This document shows positions 15,748 to 23,508 of a DNA stretch of 34,489 bases, one piece after another. Where the stretch lies: positions 1-34,489 of the IMG/VR virus record IMGVR_UViG_3300020578_003969; one strand, written 5' to 3'. The DNA is from a virus. A program made the position numbers and the translations under genes. The notes below the pieces were generated by a model. That model worked only from the letters and a program-made list of their open reading frames with translations, had not been told where the DNA came from and did no database searches. Numbering within the stretch: the first letter of the stretch is position 1; each line of letters starts with the position of its first letter.

Positions 15748-16283
15748 GTTATCGCCTACGGGAACTGTACGCAATAAACAAAATGGCTGTTACCGGATCG
15801 AAGCGTGATTATCACGCGGCGATGAACAGCACTAACCCAGCTTTGAAGGCCCGATGGGATTCGATTGCTACTTGGTGTCAAGCCGAGAGCATCGATCCCC
15901 GGGCCTACATTGAGTGGTGTTTCATGCGTGAGTTTCCCGGATATCCAATGCCTTCAAAATTTGACTCTCCTTTGTTCAAGAGCGAATACATAAAGGCAGG
16001 TAAACCGGATCCAGAGTATTCAAAGCTTCAGTTGAAATACGAGCTCATGGTGAAGAGGCTCGAGAAACTGACGCAAGAAGCCGGTTTAATTGAATGCTTA
16101 TTGGATCCTTTAAATACTTTTGATCCTGTCTTCATCTATACAATTGCCAGAAAGATGGAACGCCATGATGAGCTGCCATCAGATATACTACTTCGCGCAC
16201 AGCACCAAGTGCAGTGCCAACCTGTATATGCTGATAAGTTCAAGGGCATCGTTCCAGAGGAGCTGTTCATTCCATGGACTTAA
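15714..16283 (+). CDS. Hypothetical protein between the helicase genes (189 aa)
   Basis: Not recognised. It is a helical, charged protein with several Trp/Tyr-containing segments and a helix around 95-125. I use a GTG start at 15714 because GAGGA lies 8 bases upstream; an ATG at 15783 lacks any Shine-Dalgarno. It overlaps the SF2 helicase by 34 bases and the DnaB-like helicase by 10. Its place just before a replicative helicase fits a helicase loader (as T4 gp59 or lambda P), but I see no AAA+ motif and no sequence match, so this is a guess. Confidence 0.7.
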   Translation: MGNSSSESQSLSYRLRELYAINKMAVTGSKRDYHAAMNSTNPALKARWDSIATWCQAESIDPRAYIEWCFMREFPGYPMPSKFDSPLFKSEYIKAGKPDPEYSKLQLKYELMVKRLEKLTQEAGLIECLLDPLNTFDPVFIYTIARKMERHDELPSDILLRAQHQVQCQPVYADKFKGIVPEELFIPWT

Positions 16284-17743
16284 GTCACGCAAACAATAAG
16301 TGGCTTGTCCTGGGCATGCTCAGGTCAAGCGAAGTAATGGGCATGATTGTCCAGAGACTCAAGCTTGAAGACTTTCGGGATAACGAGACCCCTCTGAGGG
16401 TTGCTTTTATTATCGGTAGTCGCTGGTATGCTACTAGCAAGACCCCCGTTCCCTACGAGGTTGCGGTAAGCGCGTTTATAGACGAGCTTGTCCCTAACCG
16501 CGTATTGAACGAGGCAGAGGCTCTGCAGTTTGGAGAGATTTTGCAATGGGCCTACAGCTCTATAAACACATTTGAAGAGCATAAGACTTATGTCTTGGAG
16601 TTCCTGCATACGTTTCTAATTGATCGCAAGGTTCGCCCTGCGGCATTTGGATTGGATAGAGCCGAGAACATTGTAGATAAGGTGCAGGAGCTCAATCGTA
16701 CGATTGCTAGCACCTCTATCAGTAAGGCTAATTTCATCGATCCGTTCATGAGCAGTACTCCAATGCTGTCCAATGCGGTTCGTAGGCCTTGGGGTGTTGA
16801 CTGGGTGGACATCGTGACTTCCGGCGGTGCAACGACCGGCGAGACCACTTTGTTCCTAGCTCCGTCTGGTGGTGGCAAGACTCTGACTAATATTCAGATT
16901 GCCACTACAGCTGCCCTCTGCGGCGAAGATTCCTTGATTCTGACCTACGAGCAGAATGCAGAGGGCATTACGAATCGTATTTATGCATTTGCTCTAGGCA
17001 TTCCTATCACTAGGTTTGCGGGTTTGAGCAAGGAGGGATTTCATGCAGACAAGGGCCTCAAGGCAAAGTACGATCAAGTGCGAGAGCGCTTGGCCGGCAG
17101 GCTAATGATCGTGGATATGCTCGAAGCCGCACAGAACAGCGGTGGAGGTGGCGGCGGCGCCACAGAGGTGGAGTTGATTGTCAAGCAAGCTAGAGACTCT
17201 GGCAAGAATCCTCGATATGTTGGTATTGACTGGCTCGGGCCAATGGCAAACAACTATATGGCTGTTCGTGGTATGAACACTGCCGAGCAGACAAAGATCA
17301 TGAACCAGATGGCTGACGATCTGCGCAAGGTTGGGAGCAATCTCAAAGTCAACATATTTGTTTACCATCAGCTGGGCACCACGGCTTCGGCCAGTGGCCC
17401 CCAGCGCAAGCCCGAGGCAACAGATGCCTACATGTGCCGTACCTTGCATCACTACATGGACACAGTCATCTGTGTAGGCAACCGAGACAAGGAAAGCAAC
17501 ATGGCTTGGGTAAATGCCCCAAAGGTTCGTAATGGTGCGCCATTCATGGACTCTTTGATTCAAATGGATGGCGCCATGTCTCGCTGGAAGCTAGTCGATA
17601 AGTCGGAAGTAAATACCGAGACAATGAAGCTATACGGCCAAAAGGCGGAATCCAAGCCTGTTGGAGAGGATGACGAGCCTAAGGTTCGCCGTCGCAAGGA
17701 CCCCTTGGCCTTCAATGAAACCGTTAGGGCGTATTTGGGATGA
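16274..17743 (+). CDS. DnaB-like replicative helicase (489 aa)
   Basis: A RecA-fold hexameric 5'-3' helicase. An N-terminal helical domain (about 1-150) precedes Walker A APSGGGKT (196-203), a catalytic Glu in LTYEQN, Walker B RYVGIDWLGPM and a motif with YHQLG. A poly-Gly stretch (GGGGGG, about 292-297) interrupts a loop before Walker B, longer than usual. The C-terminal 50 residues are charged and basic. The ATG at 16274 overlaps the previous stop; AGGAG lies 12 bases upstream, slightly long. Downstream overlap with the primase is ATGA, giving a coupled helicase-primase pair. Confidence 0.9.
   Translation: MDLSHANNKWLVLGMLRSSEVMGMIVQRLKLEDFRDNETPLRVAFIIGSRWYATSKTPVPYEVAVSAFIDELVPNRVLNEAEALQFGEILQWAYSSINTFEEHKTYVLEFLHTFLIDRKVRPAAFGLDRAENIVDKVQELNRTIASTSISKANFIDPFMSSTPMLSNAVRRPWGVDWVDIVTSGGATTGETTLFLAPSGGGKTLTNIQIATTAALCGEDSLILTYEQNAEGITNRIYAFALGIPITRFAGLSKEGFHADKGLKAKYDQVRERLAGRLMIVDMLEAAQNSGGGGGGATEVELIVKQARDSGKNPRYVGIDWLGPMANNYMAVRGMNTAEQTKIMNQMADDLRKVGSNLKVNIFVYHQLGTTASASGPQRKPEATDAYMCRTLHHYMDTVICVGNRDKESNMAWVNAPKVRNGAPFMDSLIQMDGAMSRWKLVDKSEVNTETMKLYGQKAESKPVGEDDEPKVRRRKDPLAFNETVRAYLG
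17371..17405 (+). other. Intragenic 13-bp hairpin with UUCG loop in the dnaB-like gene
   Basis: GCTGGG (17371-17376) pairs with CCCAGC (17400-17405); CCACGGC (17379-17385) pairs with GCC-A-GTGG (17390-17397) with one bulged A. The loop is TTCG closed by C-G. A 2x2 internal loop separates the two stems. Confidence 0.75.
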
Positions 17744-18870
17744 AGCACATAAACGAATCTCTTTTCAAGGCCTTGAAGAAGAAATTCGGAAAGGTCCAGG
17801 TAACCAATGCTGGGATCGAGGCTAAGTACCATGTGGTTGAAGATAAGGTTGCTGCTTGGGCCTCGGCTCGTAACGGCAATCCTGACGCTTCCACAAAACG
17901 CGTAAACCTAATTAATTGGGGCGAGACATATGCTGTAAATTGTCCTCGCTGCAATGACAAGAGATCCCGACTGTACGTCAGTCACATCTGGGGCACTCAC
18001 TGCGAGCAAGCAAATAAAAAATTGTTCTCGTGCGTGAAGTGTCACAATGAGAATTGCTACTGGGGGGATTTGTGGAATGTGCTATTTGGCACGGACTACG
18101 ATCCCGCCATAGAGCAAAAGTCTGAGAATCTCAAGACAGGCATAGACGCAGACGCTAGAAGAATGGAATTGCCGGGCCCTGTAGAAGATCTTATTCCAAT
18201 TAATCAATTGGCTGAAGATCACCCCGTTATTCAGTATTTGATTTCTAGAAACTTTACAGACATCAATATGCTGGCAAACGAGTATCAGTTTTGTTTTTGT
18301 AATAAAAGCTCCTGGCAAAAACGATTCACGGACTCAGGCGGCAATTGGCATACGATAACGCCACAGAACAGACTCATCATTCCTAATGTTCAACAAGGCG
18401 TATGGCAGGGCTGGATGGCGAGGTACATTGGAGACATCCCAAAAGATCCTAACTCCGGTAAGCCTGCCATACAGAAGTATTTGAATGCCCCAGGGTACTC
18501 CTTCAGCTCAAGCGTCTATCGTTTGGAGTCTGCCAAAGCATTCAGCAACGGCGACTTCTGTATTGTTTGCGAGGGTGCGCTGTCCGCAATAGCTTGTGGT
18601 TTTGCTGGCGTGTGCACCTTCGGTATGTACCCAAGGCCAATGCAAGAAGAATTGCTTGCAAATACGTTTAAAGACGGGCAGATCGTTTTCATGGTCGAGC
18701 ATGAAGCTGCAGTCAATAAGCGTATCTTCGATGTCATTGCAAGGTTGAATGAAAAAGTTGCAAAAGGGTGCCTTGCCGTCGAACTGGCCAAGGGTAAAGA
18801 TCCTGCCAGTATGACTACTTCAGAACTCATGGAAGCCGTAATTAACAAACAAAGAAACAACCATGTCTAA
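17740..18870 (+). CDS. DnaG-like DNA primase (376 aa)
   Basis: An N-terminal zinc-binding region (CPRC about 68-71, then CVKC and a nearby Cys) precedes a primase core. TOPRIM-like parts follow: CIVCEGALSAIACG carries the catalytic Glu, and VFMVEHEAAVNK stands where DnaG has Asp-x-Asp, here Glu-His-Glu. The WQGWMARYIGD segment resembles the phage and T7-type core that refolds around the template. It should make RNA primers for the DnaB-like helicase to which it is coupled (ATGA). The changed acidic loop makes exact metal chemistry uncertain. A 14-base palindrome lies at 17764-17777, in codons 9-13. Confidence 0.82.
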   Translation: MKHINESLFKALKKKFGKVQVTNAGIEAKYHVVEDKVAAWASARNGNPDASTKRVNLINWGETYAVNCPRCNDKRSRLYVSHIWGTHCEQANKKLFSCVKCHNENCYWGDLWNVLFGTDYDPAIEQKSENLKTGIDADARRMELPGPVEDLIPINQLAEDHPVIQYLISRNFTDINMLANEYQFCFCNKSSWQKRFTDSGGNWHTITPQNRLIIPNVQQGVWQGWMARYIGDIPKDPNSGKPAIQKYLNAPGYSFSSSVYRLESAKAFSNGDFCIVCEGALSAIACGFAGVCTFGMYPRPMQEELLANTFKDGQIVFMVEHEAAVNKRIFDVIARLNEKVAKGCLAVELAKGKDPASMTTSELMEAVINKQRNNHV

Positions 18871-19147
18871 TCAAAATTCCACCACGCCTATTCCACCGCA
18901 AACAAGTAGTTTCAAGGGGTGGAACGTAATCTTATATAGCAGGGATGGATACGACCTGCATGTAATTGACGTCATTTCAAGTCTTGTATGTCTTGTGAAG
19001 ATGGACGAGCTTACGGCTTTACGGAAGGCTATAGAATTCAAAACAAAACGCGAGACCATCGTGGCAACAACTCACAAGGAGCATGCCGAACTTCTGGAAC
19101 AACAATTGCAGAGCGATGCTCTTCTTTGCCAAATTGAACCCGCCTGA
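18863..19147 (+). CDS. ClpS-like Clp-protease adaptor (94 aa)
   Basis: After a short Pro/Thr-rich disordered N-terminus, WNVILYSRDGYDLHVIDVI aligns with the ClpS pattern YKVILxNDDxxPMExVIDVL. The end, with THKEHAELLEQQLQ and LLCQIEPA, matches the ClpS C-terminal half. ClpS binds the N-domain of ClpA or ClpC and delivers N-degron proteins. The Asn-Asp-Asp site reads Ser-Arg-Asp-Gly and is one residue shorter, and no His is present where E. coli ClpS has His66. The phage protein therefore may not bind N-degrons normally; it could block or redirect the host protease. It lies between primase and polymerase genes and overlaps the primase by 8 bases. Confidence 0.65.
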   Translation: MSNQNSTTPIPPQTSSFKGWNVILYSRDGYDLHVIDVISSLVCLVKMDELTALRKAIEFKTKRETIVATTHKEHAELLEQQLQSDALLCQIEPA

Positions 19148-19157
19148 AAGGCACATA

Positions 19158-22037
19158 ATGCCAGCAGAAACTATCGACGAAAAAGTTGAAAAGTACGGGG
19201 CTATTGCTGTTCTGCGAGCAGAACAGTATGGGCAGCAGATTGAGTACTCCTTTGAGGAGATGCTTAATAACATTAGTAACGTGACCATTACTGGAGCAAA
19301 CGGTAAGTTCATGCCAGTAAAGATCATTCCTGGCATTCACCTAGACTCCGTATTTGGCCAAGACCCTGTAGTTCCTGGCAAAACAGCTGCAGCAGTTTTA
19401 GGCCCTGCGCATAAGAAAATTATGTTCGTGGGCTGTTGGCCGAACTCCAAGGAAGACGCAAACGCCAGACTCTATGTTGGTGATTGGGTTACGGAGTTTG
19501 AGGATCTAGTGCACAAGACCGGGTTTCCTGTAAGCGATTGCTATTACACTACTTATGTAAAGCAGTATGTGGATGGAAAGAAAACAGCTATTCCAAAAGA
19601 GTTAGTTCAGGAATATGCTGCCATGTTCAAGCGAGAGCTTGAACTGGTCAAGCCCGATCTTGTCATCCTGTTGGGAGCCAAAACTCTCAAGGCCGTACTG
19701 GGTGCTAAGGCCACCGTAGACAAGTACAAGAATCGCACTATGTCTGCTGAGGAAAGCCCGCTTGGAGTCAAGACTGCAATCATGACGGACTTTTCGGCAA
19801 TTATCCACATGCCGGAAGTACGGGCTGGTATCGCCATGGACATGAGCAGGATCGCCAATGAGCTGGCAAGTGGCAAGGTCACCATAGAAGACGACACTCA
19901 CATTGAGTATCAGTATATCTATAGCTCCGAGCAACTGAAGGATTGCCTCAACACAATTGAGCAGGAGTACTCTGGGTGGGTGGCTGTTGACTGTGAGTGG
20001 GGCGGCGGCAACCACCTCTCTGGCTATTTACGGTGCATTCAATTCAGCTGGGCTCCAGGCAAAGCATTGGTTGTCGTGTTTAATCACGTTAATCTGCAGC
20101 CAACTCCGATTGGTCAAAACTCACAAGAAGCGTGGGCTTTGATTAAAAGCTTTATAGAGAATGGTAAGACCAAACTGATCGGCCACTTCATACGTGCCGA
20201 CTTGCCTTGGCTAAAGCACAATGGAATAGACGTCACTGTCTCTGCTCTTACCGGCTGGGATACGGCACTTGCTGGGCACTTGCTTGACGAGAACTGGGCT
20301 CAAGGCCTAGAGGTGTACACGGCACGGCACACTCAAATGGGTCGTTATGAGCTGGAACTGAACAATTGGATCAAGACCAATAAGTACGACGTGGATGAGT
20401 TTGGCTATGGAGGTGTTCCTGACGAAGTGTTATTCCCGTATGCCGCCAAGGACGCAGATGCCACATTCCGCATATTTTTAATTCAGTACGCGGAGATGAT
20501 GCGACCGGAAAATGAGAAGGTCAAAGAGCTTTTCCAGAATGTAGTAATGCCAGCTACACTGCCTATCCTAGAGATAGAAATGACTGGCATGAATGTGGAT
20601 AGGGAGCGCCTAGAACTGTTGTCCCACAAGTACACAGCTAAGCGCACCGAGCTGGCAGAGACTCTTAGAACAATGCTATCTTGGCCTGATTTTAATCCTG
20701 ATTCTCCAGTCCAAAAGGCTGCAGCTTTGTTTGGCTGGGTGAAGCAGGGAGCCAAGCCTAGCTTTCCTGACACAGCTACTCTTTGTAAGTTTGAGCCAAT
20801 CAAGGCTACAAACGACAAGAAGTGGGCAGACCTCATCAAGAACCCGGAAAAGATGGCCAGCTATACTCCATCTACCGATAGGTCTGTGCTGACAGGGTTG
20901 ATATTGCAGCATAAGGATAATCCCTTGCTCAATACCATGCTGCTATATACAGCTGTAGCCCAGACTGTGAAAACCTTTACCGGAGAGTTTAGCGACGATC
21001 CGATTACAGGTGGGCACAAGGTGGACGGCGGCATTCTGCCCAAGCTGTGGAGCGACGGCAGAGTGCACACTCGCATTCGACAGACCGTAGAAACTGGCCG
21101 TTATGGACACTCAGATCCCAACATGGCTCAGCTTCCAAAGACTGCCGAAGATCTGGTCAGCAAGGCATTCAAAGACACTAATCAGCAAATCCCATCCATC
21201 CGTTCGTGTTTTCGCGCGGATCCTGGTTGGGTGCTGCTGGATTGTGACTGGGTACAGGCAGAGTTGTTTGTTATGGCCTGGCTATCCGGAGATACCAATA
21301 TGCAACAAAAGCTTGGAGATCCAGGTTCGGACTTCCATTCTGAAGTTGCTATAGAAATGTTCCGCCTGGATCAGCCACCGGCGGACTATGCCAAAGGCAA
21401 GAAAGATTGGCTCAAGGAAAGCGGGAACATAAAGTACAGGACGATTGCGAAAACTATCACGTTCGGAATTGCGTATGGTCGTGGCGGAGCAGCCATCAAA
21501 GAAGCGGTATATACGGAAGGCGTCAACATCACGCTGGACGAAGCTCAGCAATCTGTGGACAAGTTTAAAGAGACTTTTCCTCAGCTTGCACATTGGTTGA
21601 TATCGCAGCAAGAGAAGGTCAGCAGTCAGGGTTATGTCGAGAATGGCTTTGGCCGACGTCGTCGGTTTGAGCACACGGAAGACAATGAACTGCTGGCACA
21701 TCAGAAGCGACAAGCAATGAATGCGCCGATTCAAGGTACTGTTGGCGATCTTATGTCGCTGGCTTTGGTCAACCTATACATGATTCGTGAGGCCGAACGT
21801 CCTCATCTTCAGTATCGGGTTGTCATGAGTGTTCACGACCAGGTAATAGTCACCTGCCCTGCAGAGCAGGTTGACGAGACATTGGAGGTAATGAGAATCG
21901 CGATGTGTGAAAGATGCACTATTCCGGGCAATAATTTGGTGCTTGGCATTGACCCCGAAGTGTGCATTCGTTGGAGCGAACCCTTGACTTCCGAGGACGT
22001 AGCTCAGTATCCTGTTCTAGCCAAGTACAAGAAGTAA
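19158..22037 (+). CDS. Family A DNA polymerase with N-terminal uracil-DNA-glycosylase-like domain (959 aa)
   Basis: The N-terminal domain (about 85-245) has the UDG family 4/5 pattern: FVGCWPNSKED, then YTTYVK, KPDLVILLGAKTLKAVLG and a C-terminal HMPEVRAG in place of HPSxxLR; iron-sulphur cysteines are absent. The 3'-5' exonuclease has VAVDCEWGG (Exo I), GHFIRADLPWL (Exo II) and YAAKDADAT (Exo III). Polymerase motif A is LDCDWVQAEL, motif B RTIAKTITFGIAYG, motif C SVHDQVIV, where Gln replaces the usual Glu of HDE. The same domain order is known in the SPO1 polymerase. The start at 19158 has GAAAGG; the frame is open to 19083 but would overlap the ClpS-like gene. Confidence 0.93.
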   Translation: MPAETIDEKVEKYGAIAVLRAEQYGQQIEYSFEEMLNNISNVTITGANGKFMPVKIIPGIHLDSVFGQDPVVPGKTAAAVLGPAHKKIMFVGCWPNSKEDANARLYVGDWVTEFEDLVHKTGFPVSDCYYTTYVKQYVDGKKTAIPKELVQEYAAMFKRELELVKPDLVILLGAKTLKAVLGAKATVDKYKNRTMSAEESPLGVKTAIMTDFSAIIHMPEVRAGIAMDMSRIANELASGKVTIEDDTHIEYQYIYSSEQLKDCLNTIEQEYSGWVAVDCEWGGGNHLSGYLRCIQFSWAPGKALVVVFNHVNLQPTPIGQNSQEAWALIKSFIENGKTKLIGHFIRADLPWLKHNGIDVTVSALTGWDTALAGHLLDENWAQGLEVYTARHTQMGRYELELNNWIKTNKYDVDEFGYGGVPDEVLFPYAAKDADATFRIFLIQYAEMMRPENEKVKELFQNVVMPATLPILEIEMTGMNVDRERLELLSHKYTAKRTELAETLRTMLSWPDFNPDSPVQKAAALFGWVKQGAKPSFPDTATLCKFEPIKATNDKKWADLIKNPEKMASYTPSTDRSVLTGLILQHKDNPLLNTMLLYTAVAQTVKTFTGEFSDDPITGGHKVDGGILPKLWSDGRVHTRIRQTVETGRYGHSDPNMAQLPKTAEDLVSKAFKDTNQQIPSIRSCFRADPGWVLLDCDWVQAELFVMAWLSGDTNMQQKLGDPGSDFHSEVAIEMFRLDQPPADYAKGKKDWLKESGNIKYRTIAKTITFGIAYGRGGAAIKEAVYTEGVNITLDEAQQSVDKFKETFPQLAHWLISQQEKVSSQGYVENGFGRRRRFEHTEDNELLAHQKRQAMNAPIQGTVGDLMSLALVNLYMIREAERPHLQYRVVMSVHDQVIVTCPAEQVDETLEVMRIAMCERCTIPGNNLVLGIDPEVCIRWSEPLTSEDVAQYPVLAKYKK
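19205..19228 (+). other. Intragenic 10-bp hairpin near the start of the polymerase gene
   Basis: TGCTGTTCTG (19205-19214) pairs with CAGAACAGTA (19219-19228), one wobble pair, loop CGAG. Codons 16-24. Confidence 0.8.
19625..19644 (+). other. Intragenic 8-bp hairpin with GAGA (GNRA) loop in the polymerase gene
   Basis: GTTCAAGC (19625-19632) and GCTTGAAC (19637-19644) are perfect complements around GAGA. Confidence 0.65.
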
Positions 22038-22079
22038 CGTTTAATCTCTTTTTACAAACCCCTAAGGAAAAACACACAA

Positions 22080-23492
22080 ATGGCTTTTGACTTCAACAAG
22101 GCTGTTCACACGAACAGCAAGGTAGACTCGGGTAATCGCAGTTCGGATTACCAGAAGATGTTCAACGACGATGCTCCCAGCCTGGGCTACCTGTCCAGCA
22201 AGGCTCCGTGCGAGTTCATCCTCGTTCCTCCGCATCCAACCTACGGTGCCAGCACGGCAATGACTTCTGGCGGTTTCCGTCAGGATCAACTGCGCGGGGT
22301 TGTTCCCACCCTCGGTCAGTACGGCATTGACTGGGTGATGGTCTACCGCAAGATCGGCAACGATCCAGATCCCCGTAAGCGCAAGGACATCCTGGCCATC
22401 AACATGGTCGAGGGCCCTGACGGTATGGCTGTTCAGGCCGAGCGTGACTGGGGCAACGGTTACAAGAGCCCGATGTACAAGCTTCGCGAGTACCTCTGGA
22501 AGGCTGGCGGCGGTCACAAGTACGACAAGACTCAGCGTCGTTCCATGCCGACCATCAATGTCGATACCAGCACCACGAAGTATCGCCGTGCTCTTGAGCT
22601 CGTTCCTGTCGATGGCAACGACCTCAACGCTCCGCTTGGTCGTGCCGTTCGCACCATGTTTCTGCAGGGTTTTGTCGCCAGTAACGCCGGTATCAACTAC
22701 CTGCAGGACGAGGATGGTCAGCCTTGCTGGCCTCGCCACAAGATTCTGATGATCAATCAGGTGTCTGCAATCAAGAGCCGTGAGGATGCTCGCATCAAGG
22801 AGGGCTTCTACGACGCTTGGTTTGAGCGTGTAGATGGCATGCCCATGGATCCTGAAGGGATCGTGGACACCTTCGGAGACATCTCCGAAAGTACAGAATC
22901 TCTGATGGCGTGGGAAGCCGGCTTCAAGCACGGCGACTTTGCAACTAATCAGAAGATGGTTACCTTCGGTAGCTATGCTTCTGGCCCAGCAGGTATTGCT
23001 ACTTATTCCTGCTCTGTCCAGAACCTGGTTGATCGCTTTGGTCCGGGCTACGTTCTTCCGGACGAGGTTCTAAAGAAGGTTCGTCCATTCAGCGACTATA
23101 TCCTGGAGAACAACGAGAAGCTGCAGATTCAGTGGCTCCTTGAGTTGTTCCCAGGTGATGAGTGGGCCATGATCGAAGCCGGCATCATTCCGGACGGTAG
23201 CAATCGTGCGGCAATGGGTGGTTTCTCCGCCCCTGCTGCACTGTCTGCTCCTGCTCCGGTGATTCCAACTCCGGTCGTCCAAGCTCCTGTTGTGCGAGTC
23301 CCTGTGCCGGTTGCTGCTCCCATGGTTAAGCCTGTTGCAACTCCGCCAATGCCTCGCCCCGTGGCTCCGATTGCGGCTCCTGCCACACCGGTTGCTCCGG
23401 CAACCCCTGCTCCCGCAGCGGGCAACAGTCTGTCTTCTCAGATGCAAGCAATGATGGCCAAGCTTCAAAACAATATGAATAAGCAAGGCTGA
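22080..23492 (+). CDS. Probable single-stranded DNA-binding protein (470 aa)
   Basis: Function is inferred. The protein lies between polymerase and recombinase and is a large globular domain (about 1-375) rich in aromatic and basic residues. A low-complexity Ala/Pro/Val linker (about 378-447) and a short Met/Gln helix follow. Phage ssDNA-binding proteins often have such a layout, although the acidic C-terminal tip typical of them is missing. Codons are strongly biased to C/G-ending and common codons, as for a highly expressed gene, which fits an abundant ssDNA-binding protein. AAGGA lies 11 bases before the ATG. A recombination mediator is the main alternative. A 289-codon antisense ORF here is a by-product of this codon bias. 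Confidence 0.6.
   Translation: MAFDFNKAVHTNSKVDSGNRSSDYQKMFNDDAPSLGYLSSKAPCEFILVPPHPTYGASTAMTSGGFRQDQLRGVVPTLGQYGIDWVMVYRKIGNDPDPRKRKDILAINMVEGPDGMAVQAERDWGNGYKSPMYKLREYLWKAGGGHKYDKTQRRSMPTINVDTSTTKYRRALELVPVDGNDLNAPLGRAVRTMFLQGFVASNAGINYLQDEDGQPCWPRHKILMINQVSAIKSREDARIKEGFYDAWFERVDGMPMDPEGIVDTFGDISESTESLMAWEAGFKHGDFATNQKMVTFGSYASGPAGIATYSCSVQNLVDRFGPGYVLPDEVLKKVRPFSDYILENNEKLQIQWLLELFPGDEWAMIEAGIIPDGSNRAAMGGFSAPAALSAPAPVIPTPVVQAPVVRVPVPVAAPMVKPVATPPMPRPVAPIAAPATPVAPATPAPAAGNSLSSQMQAMMAKLQNNMNKQG
22101..22118 (+). other. Intragenic 7-bp hairpin at codons 8-13
   Basis: GCTGTTC (22101-22107) and GAACAGC (22112-22118), loop ACAC. It resembles the arms of the hairpin at 19205 (CTGTTC core). Confidence 0.6.
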
Positions 23493-23508
23493 AAGTAGGT
23501 AAAACACT

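Noticed and set aside
22062-22931. 289-codon antisense ORF
   Set aside because: It is opposite a clearly coding gene with strongly biased codons, which removes antisense stops. The translation has no recognisable pattern and no Shine-Dalgarno.
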